Assembly: GCA_900095095.1 (NCBI GenBank)
Contig: FMBT01000294.1
Coordinates: forward strand, 62,001 to 126,000
Direction of reading: 5' to 3'
Source: Fragilariopsis cylindrus CCMP1102
Lineage: Eukaryota; Bacillariophyta; Bacillariophyceae; Bacillariales; Bacillariaceae
Length of the DNA: 64,000 nt
Each line of letters begins with the position of its first letter. Positions within the stretch are counted from its first letter, which is position 1. The translations under genes were made by a program, and so were the position numbers. The notes beneath the pieces are model-generated. The model did not search any database. It saw only the letters and a program-made list of their open reading frames with translations, and was not told where the DNA came from. Below are positions 29,938 through 39,418 of this stretch, one piece after another.

Positions 29938-32625
29938 CTACATTCCTTGCTGACAGCAGGGAGTGCTTCCCTCCGGAACGTCGTGATTTGAATTTCTCTT
30001 CGCCTTGTTATTCTTGGTCTGTTCTTTCTTTATCTTGGAAGCAGTAGCAGCTGATACAAAGGCTTTTTCTTCGTCTTTGATTTCGTCCATAGATCCATAA
30101 TATTCATTATCATCAAATTCTTGACAGTGTGTGGATCCCTCCCCAAGGGCACGTTCTTCTGATGCGTTTGCCAATAGATTCATCTGGACCTTAGTCGCCG
30201 ACGAGGAAGAGAAAGTGGAATTGCGGAAGCTAGATTTCTCATTTCTATTACTATTGATATCACCATTAGAACCATTAGAACCATTAGAACCATTACCAGC
30301 GAAACTATCTGCCACGGTTTCATCTCTATTATCGCTATCATCATTATTGTCAGAATTACTATCCAATGCCGCATCGATTTCATCCAAATTTAGCGATTCA
30401 TGGATTGGCCAAATAGCATCTTTAGCGTTGAATAAAATATGTCCAGAAACCAAACCTAAAATAACAGCCATGAATAAAACAAATGAATAGATCATAATAA
30501 TTAACATCAGTAAATATCCAACTGATAATTGGATCCCATAAAATAATGCCGATACAAATAATCGGTATGTACCAGATTCCATATATGCCATAACTTTACG
30601 ACGTTGTTGAATAAATTTTTCCAATCCGAGAGCACATAAAAATGTCGCAATGACAGCAAGTATATATTTCCAAGAACTATTTAATACCCATGATGGGAAT
30701 AATAGTATAACACACGTCGATGATTGGATCCATTGGAAACCTTCCATGTACATTGTCGTTCCACCATAACAAAATGGATAAACAACATCCGATGGATTGG
30801 ATGTTACATTAATATTAGCAGCAGGGACACCCTCAACTGTTTTTTCCCATTCTCCTTTGCATGCCATATCATGTCTTTCAATACATGGTTCATGTGCAGC
30901 AGATATATTCCCAGTTTTAGCTAAAACAGCTTCATCGAGGCAATATAATGAATATCCAGCATCAATGTACAATTCAGCTTGACCAGGTTTTGGTACATCC
31001 ATACATGTCATCCAACAAAAGAAATTTGTTACGTTATTACACATCGATGGATCTTGATGTTCCTTTAGTCGACGACGACTAATATGGCTATTTGTATTTG
31101 GTTGTTGTCCTGCTAGAAAGTAATCCTCTTCATCTTGTAGTGATACCAACGACGAAGATGACGAGAGAGCGTTTCCACAACCTAAGGAAATACCAGTATC
31201 AATATCAATATCAGAATGAGATGATGATGGTTGATAATCATTTTTCTTTTGATGAGATAAGCTTAATGTTTGTTTAACTTCTCGGAGAGTTTTGGCTCCA
31301 TAAATCATAGCAGTTTCTGGAACAAGATGCATCATCCCGTACCAGGCACGTCGCTGTGATTGTGATTGTTGTTGTTGCTGTTCCATAAAGTATGATGAGG
31401 ACGACTTGTCATTATTATTATTATTATTACTATCATCGCCCCAACGAACAGAGTGTGATGTAGCTTTCAGTAACGGTGCTTGTTTCTTTGATACTACTGT
31501 TGACGATGATGATGACGATGATGAGGGTAAGTTTAACCAATCTTGTGCACCTTGTCCTAACATTACGATAGCAGTACGTCCACCATCAAATTTTGCACGG
31601 ATCGGTGTACCGTCACGACCATCACGATAATAGAAAGATTCATCAATACTGTTGTCGTTACCGTTATTGTTATTACAGTCCCATGCTGGAACGAATACTA
31701 AAAATAATCCTGCATCGGTATGCCAATCCCAAGCGACGTTGTTATTGTTATTATTATTACCATTATTCCTGTTGTCGTCGTCGTCGTCGTCGTCGGTGTG
31801 AGCAGTTTCTCGTTTTGCTTTTCCATCATCTTCTTTTTCTTGATTATTGGTGTAGACATGAAAATGCTCTAAATGGTTTGCAGCACTGACAATATCGGTG
31901 ATAGATTTATATGATTTTCCACGTTGTTCATCACGCAATAATGTTGTTGTTGTGGTTGATTTTTTGCTGCTGTCACCTCCCAAAAGAATAGTTGTATCTA
32001 CAGCTGAAATAAATACTTTTGAGACAGTTGCCACAACATCACGCAAACCTTCCATAGCAGCAACAATTTCAACACCACATGTTTCTTCTAATCCATTTGG
32101 TAATGGTAATGGATGATCTAATCCGACAGTTGCTGTTGCGACACTTGTTCTTGTTGTGGTACTTTTTGATAATATTAATTCATGTGTTTGATCTAACTTT
32201 AAAAATTCTGGATGATCAATACAAGAACATAATCCATCTAATGCAATACGCCGATCACGAGAATAATACTCTTCCATATTATTATTATTATTATTATTAC
32301 TATTACTACTATTGTCTTGTGGACCGTAGTCATCGTCATCGTCCAACCGTACCGCTAACAAACCAGTGGTAGATAATGCTTCACGGAATTCATCGATACG
32401 TGCTATTTTGTCGTTTTTGTTATTGTTGTTATTATTATTCGATGATAAGGAAAGTCGTCGAAGATCCGAAATCGAAAAGGTTGGAATTGAATGTTCTTTG
32501 TGGTGGGGGTAGGTGGTGACGGTAGCAGCAGCAGCAGCAGCAACAGTAGTAGTAGTAACCGAAAAGGCAAGGATAATAATAAAGGCAATTGTTGCTTTTA
32601 TTGGCAGCATCGTTATCACTATCAT
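29938..32625 (-). CDS. Fusion protein: secreted 2OG-Fe(II)-oxygenase-like domain plus CTR copper transporter
   Basis: 895 aa in one exon. A signal peptide or first membrane segment covers residues ~1-35. Residues ~45-460 look like an isopenicillin-N-synthase-type 2OG oxygenase fold: EHFHVY, WDWHTDAGL (H302, D304), IVMLGQGAQDWL, KATSHSVRW (second His) and RRAWYGMM (candidate 2OG-binding Arg). A Cys-rich extracytoplasmic linker (CWMTCMD onward, several Cys) leads to a copper transporter domain: MYMEGFQW (M-x-M, residues 625-627), a first helix, a second helix with MLIIM (M-x(3)-M), and a third with GLVSG (G-x(3)-G) in ILGLVSGHILF. These are hallmark CTR positions. The cytosolic tail is acidic and disordered and ends PCCQQGM, a Cys pair. 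CTR proteins are homotrimeric Cu(I) channels. The coupling of an oxygenase-like ectodomain to the channel is inferred from covalent linkage only. The gene is divergent from its paralogue at 33417. Confidence 0.85.
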   Translation of the reverse strand: MIVITMLPIKATIAFIIILAFSVTTTTVAAAAAATVTTYPHHKEHSIPTFSISDLRRLSLSSNNNNNNNKNDKIARIDEFREALSTTGLLAVRLDDDDDYGPQDNSSNSNNNNNNNMEEYYSRDRRIALDGLCSCIDHPEFLKLDQTHELILSKSTTTRTSVATATVGLDHPLPLPNGLEETCGVEIVAAMEGLRDVVATVSKVFISAVDTTILLGGDSSKKSTTTTTLLRDEQRGKSYKSITDIVSAANHLEHFHVYTNNQEKEDDGKAKRETAHTDDDDDDDNRNNGNNNNNNNVAWDWHTDAGLFLVFVPAWDCNNNNGNDNSIDESFYYRDGRDGTPIRAKFDGGRTAIVMLGQGAQDWLNLPSSSSSSSSTVVSKKQAPLLKATSHSVRWGDDSNNNNNNDKSSSSYFMEQQQQQSQSQRRAWYGMMHLVPETAMIYGAKTLREVKQTLSLSHQKKNDYQPSSSHSDIDIDTGISLGCGNALSSSSSLVSLQDEEDYFLAGQQPNTNSHISRRRLKEHQDPSMCNNVTNFFCWMTCMDVPKPGQAELYIDAGYSLYCLDEAVLAKTGNISAAHEPCIERHDMACKGEWEKTVEGVPAANINVTSNPSDVVYPFCYGGTTMYMEGFQWIQSSTCVILLFPSWVLNSSWKYILAVIATFLCALGLEKFIQQRRKVMAYMESGTYRLFVSALFYGIQLSVGYLLMLIIMIYSFVLFMAVILGLVSGHILFNAKDAIWPIHESLNLDEIDAALDSNSDNNDDSDNRDETVADSFAGNGSNGSNGSNGDINSNRNEKSSFRNSTFSSSSATKVQMNLLANASEERALGEGSTHCQEFDDNEYYGSMDEIKDEEKAFVSAATASKIKKEQTKNNKAKRNSNHDVPEGSTPCCQQGM

Positions 32626-33416
32626 TATATTATTATTATAAGTACGAAATTATACGAGTATTAACCTAACGTAATGATCTCGTATCTTTCTTCTTATTAG
32701 CGTTAGTCACCAATACTAGTCACCAGTACTATTCTACTTGTATTATTATATCGGCAGTACAATGTTAATGTTGTTTCTTGTATATGACCATGTATTGATG
32801 TGATGTAGTAATGAATTGGTACAATGGTACCGTAGAACCCTATTTGCTCCACGTCTTCAATAATATTTTTTGTTGGGTCTTGGGACATTTAAATAATCCC
32901 TTCACTTTTTACACTCTTCGGCTGAAATACCGTACACAAGGGCGCGTTGAATGTTACCACGTATTTCAACTCCGTGTGTGATCAAATCGTGCATAAATTG
33001 AAAAGAAGAAAAATACAAAAATAAATTTGAACTAACGTTACACGCGCATACCACGCTCCAATTTTAGAAAGAGATTTTTTTATTTTCGCGTTTTTGTTAA
33101 CTTTAGAATTATGGGCTTATGTAGATATTCTCCCTCGGCGAAGACATATTACTAGCCGTACATACCTTATTTGTTCTCGTTGAAATACGAAATACTACTT
33201 ACTAGTAGTACTTGGAGTACAGTACAACATTCAACATTCAGAACTTATTGCACGCACTGGCATGCAGAAGATCCAAAATAATAAAAATACCAACAACACA
33301 ACATAATACAACATCTTATATCTAGGATCTCATCGTTTGAGATTCATTTCTTCTTCTTTCAAATCGAAGCAAGCAATCCTAGCACAAACTCCTACTATAG
33401 ATAGCTATCTACCATC
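32626..33416. promoter_or_regulatory. Shared divergent promoter region of the oxygenase-like pair
   Basis: The 791 bp separate two paralogous genes in head-to-head orientation, so both promoters lie here. No domain is seen. Motif-level control elements (copper- or iron-responsive) cannot be assigned by eye. There are AGTACTxGTA-like repeats near 32709-32735 and 33194-33225 (variants of TACTAGTA and GTACTT). Confidence 0.55.
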
Positions 33417-35057
33417 ATGAAACTTTCTGTTGAATTATTCTTGTTTGCGGTCGTCGGTTTTGCTTTATCGTCGGCCGATGCAACAAACTCTGAAGGCATT
33501 TCACCTGTATCATCGTCCTCCTCCCCATCATTGTTTGTTCCTACTCGTATCTCTTTTGAACAACTCATCAATTACAACTACAACGACGAAGAAGACGAAA
33601 ATAATATGCAGGACATCTTCCGGAAGACACTCAGCGATGTTGGTTTAATATCTATTACAGATGTTCCAAATTTGAACAAAGATATTATGTTAAAAGAATT
33701 ACAAGATTGTCTTGATCATCGTGATGGAAATAATATTGTTGGTGCTCCCGTTTTTACTGTTGACGATAATAATAATGATGATGATGGTGATGGGCGTCGT
33801 CGGCGTACCTTAGCAACACGTACATTAGCTGGACAACCAGAGGGGATCTTTGTTTCGACAAAATCGAAACATGATGATAATAATAATAAGAACAAATGTA
33901 CCGGTTTACAAACTTCTGCTGAACATTTCCGTTCAGCAGTTCAAAAAGTATCAGAAGCATTCGCTGCGCGGTTGGAAGGTGTGATTCAAGGTACAAGTAC
34001 TACTGCTAATTCTAAGACCGTGGTGTTGAGGAACAAAAACAAGAACGGCGATGATGAAGGATTGACTATTGAACGTGTCATTAATGAAGGTGAACATCTT
34101 GAACATTTTCATAGTTACTACTCAACCACCACCAGCGCCGTCGAAGCTGCTGCTGCTGCTGCTGCTACTGCTACAACTAGTACTACCGCTTCGTCGTCGT
34201 CGTCGTCTACACCAACAATAGATTGGCATACCGATCAGGGTTTAGTTTTGATCTTTACTCCAGGACAAAGAGATGGAGTATCAACGGATGGGCTTTTTAT
34301 CCAATTAAAGGATGGATCTACTGTAGAAGTCGATTTCGATTCAAACGTAGATGATATAGTGATCATGTTAGGAGATGGTGTCAATCAATACGTGAATCCG
34401 TACTTATCATTATCATCATCGTCGTCATTACGTGCCGTACCACACGCTTTGACTACTACTACTTCTACTACCAATAATAATGAGGAATCATCATTAGCTT
34501 CGTCGTCGTCGTCTTCGCCAAGACTCTGGTACGGTCGTATGGTGCTACCACCGCCAACTGCAATTCATCCGGTTGGGAATGGATTAACATTCCGAGAGAT
34601 GCGTGAATCAATGATCCGTGGAGATGATTCATCTATATTACAATTAGGTTGCGCCTCACAGCATATGATTGCTAGAGAACTAATGAGAGAACTAGATGGT
34701 GAGGATGAAGAATGTGATGACCTATCAATGTTATGCTGGATGAGTTGCGTGACTTATAGCGAATCGGACGTTGACCCAACCACCTGTGAAGGAAAAGGTG
34801 ACGACTATGAAATCGAATGTGCCAACAAGGACGGGTTGATTTGGGAAAAAGCTATACATGGTGCTGATGCGGAATATTACCTACAATGTCTCTCTACTAA
34901 TGAGACTATTTATGCTGAAGCAAGTAGTGGTACAACCGAAGAAGTAAAAGATAGTTCATCAGCTGCATACTACGGGGGTAGTGCCTTCTGTGTTGTCACC
35001 GTTGCTACTAGTGCTAGCTTATTTGCTCTATTGTGCGGATCAATTATCTTCGCATAA
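33417..35057 (+). CDS. Secreted 2OG-Fe(II)-oxygenase-like protein, paralogue without the copper channel
   Basis: 546 aa, single exon, ATG start. A clear signal peptide covers residues 1-22 (ending Ser-Ala-Asp-Ala). The domain parallels the gene at 29938: RISFEQL start, EHLEHFHSY, DWHTDQGLVLIF (H271, D273), IVIMLGDGVNQYV, RAVPHAL (second His) and PRLWYGRMVLPPPTAI. The Cys-rich linker is also shared (MLCWMSCV and following Cys). Where the paralogue has M-Y-M-E-G-F this protein has I-Y-A-E-A-S and then ends with a Ser-rich stretch and a hydrophobic tail (TVATSASLFALLCGSIIFA) that looks like a GPI-anchor or single-span anchor signal. So the homology reaches the first residues of the CTR domain, then stops. 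Function unknown. Expression with its divergent partner is likely but not shown. Confidence 0.82.
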   Translation: MKLSVELFLFAVVGFALSSADATNSEGISPVSSSSSPSLFVPTRISFEQLINYNYNDEEDENNMQDIFRKTLSDVGLISITDVPNLNKDIMLKELQDCLDHRDGNNIVGAPVFTVDDNNNDDDGDGRRRRTLATRTLAGQPEGIFVSTKSKHDDNNNKNKCTGLQTSAEHFRSAVQKVSEAFAARLEGVIQGTSTTANSKTVVLRNKNKNGDDEGLTIERVINEGEHLEHFHSYYSTTTSAVEAAAAAAATATTSTTASSSSSSTPTIDWHTDQGLVLIFTPGQRDGVSTDGLFIQLKDGSTVEVDFDSNVDDIVIMLGDGVNQYVNPYLSLSSSSSLRAVPHALTTTTSTTNNNEESSLASSSSSSPRLWYGRMVLPPPTAIHPVGNGLTFREMRESMIRGDDSSILQLGCASQHMIARELMRELDGEDEECDDLSMLCWMSCVTYSESDVDPTTCEGKGDDYEIECANKDGLIWEKAIHGADAEYYLQCLSTNETIYAEASSGTTEEVKDSSSAAYYGGSAFCVVTVATSASLFALLCGSIIFA

Positions 35058-35713
35058 AAACTACAAGAAAGAAAGAGAGAACAAATGCAATTCCGAAGAA
35101 AACGGTAGTACTCTACTGTATATATAACAACAGTTCTAATATACTGCTGCTACTAGCAATTTAAAAATAGCATACAGTACCTTGAAATTCATACTTTACT
35201 TGTTTGTTACTCGTTTCAAACTTAGATAGCAGTCTTGATTGTACGACCAGCCCATTTGCAGGAAGGCCCCATACCTTGTCATCTTTTATCTTAAATATGA
35301 CCATGGAAGAGTGAAGAGTGTGTGGGGTTTTATATACTAGATTACTAACTCTAATCTCTAATAATAATACTTGTATACATTTTTGCATTGCAAGATTTTA
35401 GAGAGATGATAGGTGCACGCGGAATGCGCACGAACAAAATTGAAAATAGCTCCCCCGAATTTTTAAAATAGAGAGAATGAAATAAAAAGAAATCTGTTTT
35501 CATCTTATTTTGTCGTTGTGTTCATGATTGTGTTCATTGATAATATAGAGTTGTTGATGTTGATTGCATCGGTCTTACAAGTATTACCAAAATTGTTACG
35601 ACTATTCAAATAAATAGCCTGGGATATTTACAGTAATCAATAGTGTAACGACCGCATTGATCTATTGCTTTCTTATTATACTGGTGTTGTCATAGTAGCC
35701 ACATATCAGAACG
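35058..35713. other. Intergenic region between two plus-strand genes
   Basis: About 0.65 kb. A minus-strand ATG ORF of 75 codons (35161-35388) has mixed composition and no recognised domain; it is not called. The remainder is AT-rich. Confidence 0.5.
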
Positions 35714-35804
35714 ATGTCCTCCTCCGCAAATAATGTTTCCATCGTCGATGCATCCGTTGCCACCGCTCTGATCGCACCCGACCCATCAAGACAGTCTGCT
35801 AAAG

Positions 35805-35857
<53 letters not shown>

Positions 35858-37318
35858 GACAACGATAGCAAGAACGTCGCCGCTGCCGCCGCCGCCACCA
35901 CCACTGCTGGTGGAACTGGAACCGTTGAAGAATCAAAGAAGGAGAAAAGTAGTTCCGTTGTTGTTTCTGCCGATGAACGGTTTTACGCTGTCGATCCAAC
36001 GAGACTTCAAACATTGCGTGATGAAAAACCGTGGACGAAAGTAGCAGAACCAGCAGATCCATCGACGGCATCATCATCATCATCATCATCAAGTAATAGA
36101 CCAGTTGCAAAATTCTTTGAAAGTATTTCATTAAGTCCCAGTGCTGTGACTAAAATTATGATGCATTGTCAATCTGGTGTTGAAAAGGGTGTAGCTCAAG
36201 GAGGAAATCCTATTGAGGGTACGTCATCTATAAATCAATTGCTCGTTTTTTTTCTATCTTTTTATACTTGTTAATTATATAATTGCTACCTGCTTACTTA
36301 CGATGTAATTAAATTACTTTACCCTCTCGAATCTAAATTATAACAATATAAAACAGTAATGGGGCTGATGCTTGGTCGACCAGATCCATTCAAACCTACG
36401 AATTTGATTGTTACGGACGCATTTCCGTTACCGATTGAAGGATTCGAAACGAGAGTTATCGCAGACGATCAAAGTGTAATCAATCATATGATTTCTTTAG
36501 GTGAACGACTAGAGGGTACCCGGAAAGAAAAATTTATGGGTTGGTACCATAGTCATCCATTCGATTTAGTTGTAGGTGAAGAATCTCGTTCGCATTGTTT
36601 CTTATCTCAAACTGATTTGAGTACACAACTGCAATGGCAACGTGCGGAAGATCCACATGGGAATCCATTTGCTGCGATCGTCGTTGATCCGTTACGGTCG
36701 ATGCATTTAGGAACACCCCAACTAAAGGCCTTCCGGGCGTATCCACCAGAATATCAATCAAAAATTGCAAACGAATGTCCCGACGGATCCATTATTACAT
36801 CAGAACGAGTACGGTTAGAACGTTGGGGATCCTGTTGGAATAGATATTACGAAATGAACGTCGAATATTATATGAGTGATGCTAGTCGTTCAATTTTAGG
36901 TGACCTGACACAAAATTATTTGTGGATGAAATCATTTCGTCGTGATGGGCAAGATGGAGATGGCGGCGATGGTAGTGGTGGAGGAGGAGGTGCTGGTGGA
37001 AGCGAATCGGTGAAGGTCTCAACCTTGCGTGAAATCGCAACCGATGCTCGAACTGCTATTGGTTCTTCCGCCAGTAATATGATTGGAGGAGGAGGAGGAG
37101 GAGGAGTTGGTGGTACCGGTGGAACTTTCCCAATATCAAAGGCATCAGCAATCGAACCGGTTGTTCAAAAACTCCGTACGACGGCCACTAAAGCCTTAAC
37201 CAAACAAACAGCTCGTTGTGTTCATGCTAAGGTGTTTTCTCCGCCTAACCAAAATAGAAACGTTGATGCTGACGTTGTTGCACCAGCAGCACAAACTGAA
37301 AACAAAACTGGCAATTGA
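35714..37318 (+). CDS. CSN5: COP9 signalosome subunit 5 (JAMM deneddylase), 2 exons
   Basis: Spliced CDS join(35714..36218, 36357..37318), 488 aa. The 138-bp intron (GTACGT donor, AACAG acceptor) splits the Val codon right after the catalytic Glu, giving IEVMGLMLG. Residues ~30-50 are a poly-Asn run coded by an (AAT)n repeat at 35804-35855. The MPN/JAMM domain shows SLSPSAVTKIMMH, DAFPLPIEGFETRV, the zinc motif FMGWYHSHPF, then FLSQTDLSTQ carrying Ser and Asp, FAAIVVDPLR and LKAFRAYP. CSN5 removes NEDD8 from cullins as the catalytic subunit of the COP9 signalosome. The segment between HSHP and the S-x-x-D is about nine residues longer than in animal and plant CSN5. The C-terminus has Gly-rich runs and two helices. 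Confidence 0.93.
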
Positions 37319-37975
37319 GATGGTTGTTCTTTTTTGTCGTTAGGTGGGGATTCTGTCGTGATTTATTTGAAGAATAAACCAAATCGAATCAAATCGATCT
37401 ACAGTGCCATACGGTACTTTTCCATCGCGACGACGACAGTGATACTGTATATTGTTCATACTGTATTTGTATGATTCGAAATATCGCATGGTAGCACGGT
37501 ACGTATGGGGAGAAAAAGAGGGAACACAAGAAGGAAAGAAAAAACCACAAAAACAAATAAATAGAAACCATTAGATAACGTACTTGGTGATCAAGAGACA
37601 ATATTGACAAAAAATAGTCATTTTTTCCACTTTATAACGCAATCTTGCTTCACTAATAAAAAATACAACCATATATACATATAAACACTATATAATACTA
37701 TCAATGAGCTTTGAGAATAAACATCATAGAAAAATATGTTCATAGTGAGACAGAGCTTCTAAATTTACATGCGATGATTTGAACAATTATATCTGACAAA
37801 TTATATTATATTGTGTTTATATTGAATGGTACAGCACAGCTCAAGCTATTAGTAATCGTATTTATTTCGTCCCCCTATTGCATCGCAGCTACAATCACAG
37901 CTACTTTTTCCTCCTACTCTGGACGAAGGTTTTTTTATCTGTTCTTTTTCTTCTTATTGATCTTGATTTCTTTTA
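37319..37975. other. Convergent intergenic region
   Basis: About 0.66 kb between the ends of CSN5 and the aquaporin. A short AATCA/AATCG repeat lies at 37379-37397. No gene is seen. Confidence 0.65.
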
Positions 37976-39418
37976 CTAGTCCTTCTTTGCCTTCGTTTCC
38001 TTTTTCGATCGAATTGTAATAGGTAATTTGATAATTCCAAATAATTTATCACTACCATCGAAAATAATGTATGTGATCGCCGCTAAGATACCCGCCAAGA
38101 ACGGACCGAACCAATAAACGAAGTAATGGACGGCATCATTAGGATATTCATATTTATTGCCTACACCAAACACATACCAAGCGGTAGCAAGCATGGGGTT
38201 CATTGCTGGACCGGCAGTTGGGAATGCTTCGATAAGAGCACGGATAGCAACTGCGGTTAAAAATTGTTTGATAATGTAATGGTAGGACCCGAAATTGAAT
38301 TCCCAATTGAGCTAATTTAGAAGAAAAAAATAGTAGTATTCATTCATGAATAATGAGGTGAGAACGAATTTATTGTTTTATTGCATGGACATAAACAATA
38401 CAGCAGTAAAACACAACACAACATATTAAAGAGTAAGTTCATTTTTCATCTCTTCATCATTTTATGCAACACACTACTGGCCCAGAAAAAAAAGACTACT
38501 TACAATGTAAATAACCCACATAAGCAAAAATGACGCAAAGAATTCTGATAAGAATGCATCGACGTCATTCTCTTGACTGAATTCCGGTCCACCGAATGGA
38601 GTTAAATTGAATTGCTCCGACGCATATTGAAAAAGTGGAAATGCAACAAGTCCTCCACCCATCTGTCCGGCAATACGAACAAATGCTTCAGTGTATGTAC
38701 ATTTTCCCAATGCCCACATAGAAACCGTTACGGCGGGATTGACATGTTGTCCACCGCCTTTTTGTGTACAGTATGTGTGTTTTGTGTATTTTTTTTACAA
38801 GATGATTGGAACAAAATTTCAGTTCCAAGTTATTGGTTCGGGAGTGGATAATGAAATCATCAATAGCAAATAAGAGGGTGAGATGAAATACGGTAAGATG
38901 GAGACAAGAACTCTAATAAATCATTATTCAAAAGAAAGTGTCGGGAAACAAATATGCTGCAATGATTCAATTCGAATATAGGTACTGTAGATGATTGATG
39001 ACATGTTTTTGCCTTGGTATAACATATTATGTCTGTCTTTGAACTGAATCTTTGCTTTACTTGACACCTGTCGTCTACAGTATCAACTTGGGAATTGTTT
39101 TACACTATGATGATATTGTATATTATATAATTTACAATTTTTTTACGTACCGAAATAATCTGCCAAAATAACACCAACAGAATGGACAGACCAAGCAACC
39201 ATTACATCATCTTGTCCAATCCATTTACCAGCTGAAAAAGTAAAACCGACCATCAATATTGTACCGATAAATTCTCTTACGTATGCAGACCAATATTTTC
39301 GATGTTCGACGCAACCCGCTGCAACACTCAAAATCAAACCGGGTTGAAATAATGCAACACCTTCATCGAAAAGAATTTTGGCGGCAGGGATATGTGGCTT
39401 CAAAATGGACGCGATCAT
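37976..39418 (-). CDS. Aquaporin/MIP-family channel (3 exons)
   Basis: Spliced CDS complement(join(37976..38311, 38504..38757, 39151..39418)), 285 aa. Introns are 192 and 393 bp, with GTAAGT and GTACGT donors; all phases agree. The first constriction motif reads GGQHVNPAVTVSMW (canonical NPA) and the second reads GPAMNPMLATAW, an NPM variant instead of NPA. Six membrane segments can be traced (around REFIGTILMVGF, VAWSVHSVGV, FVRIAGQMGGGLVAF, FFASFLLMWVIYI, FLTAVAIRALIE and WFGPFLAGILAAITY). The C-terminus is short, basic and ends KKETKAKKD. It should move water or small neutral solutes across a cell or vacuolar membrane. Specificity is unknown and the second-motif substitution may widen or alter it. 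The protein resembles the superaquaporin/atypical MIPs of algae only in general terms. Confidence 0.9.

Noticed and set aside
35804-35855. (AAT)n tract as an intergenic microsatellite
   Set aside because: It is in frame in the first exon of CSN5 and codes for poly-Asn, so it is part of the gene.
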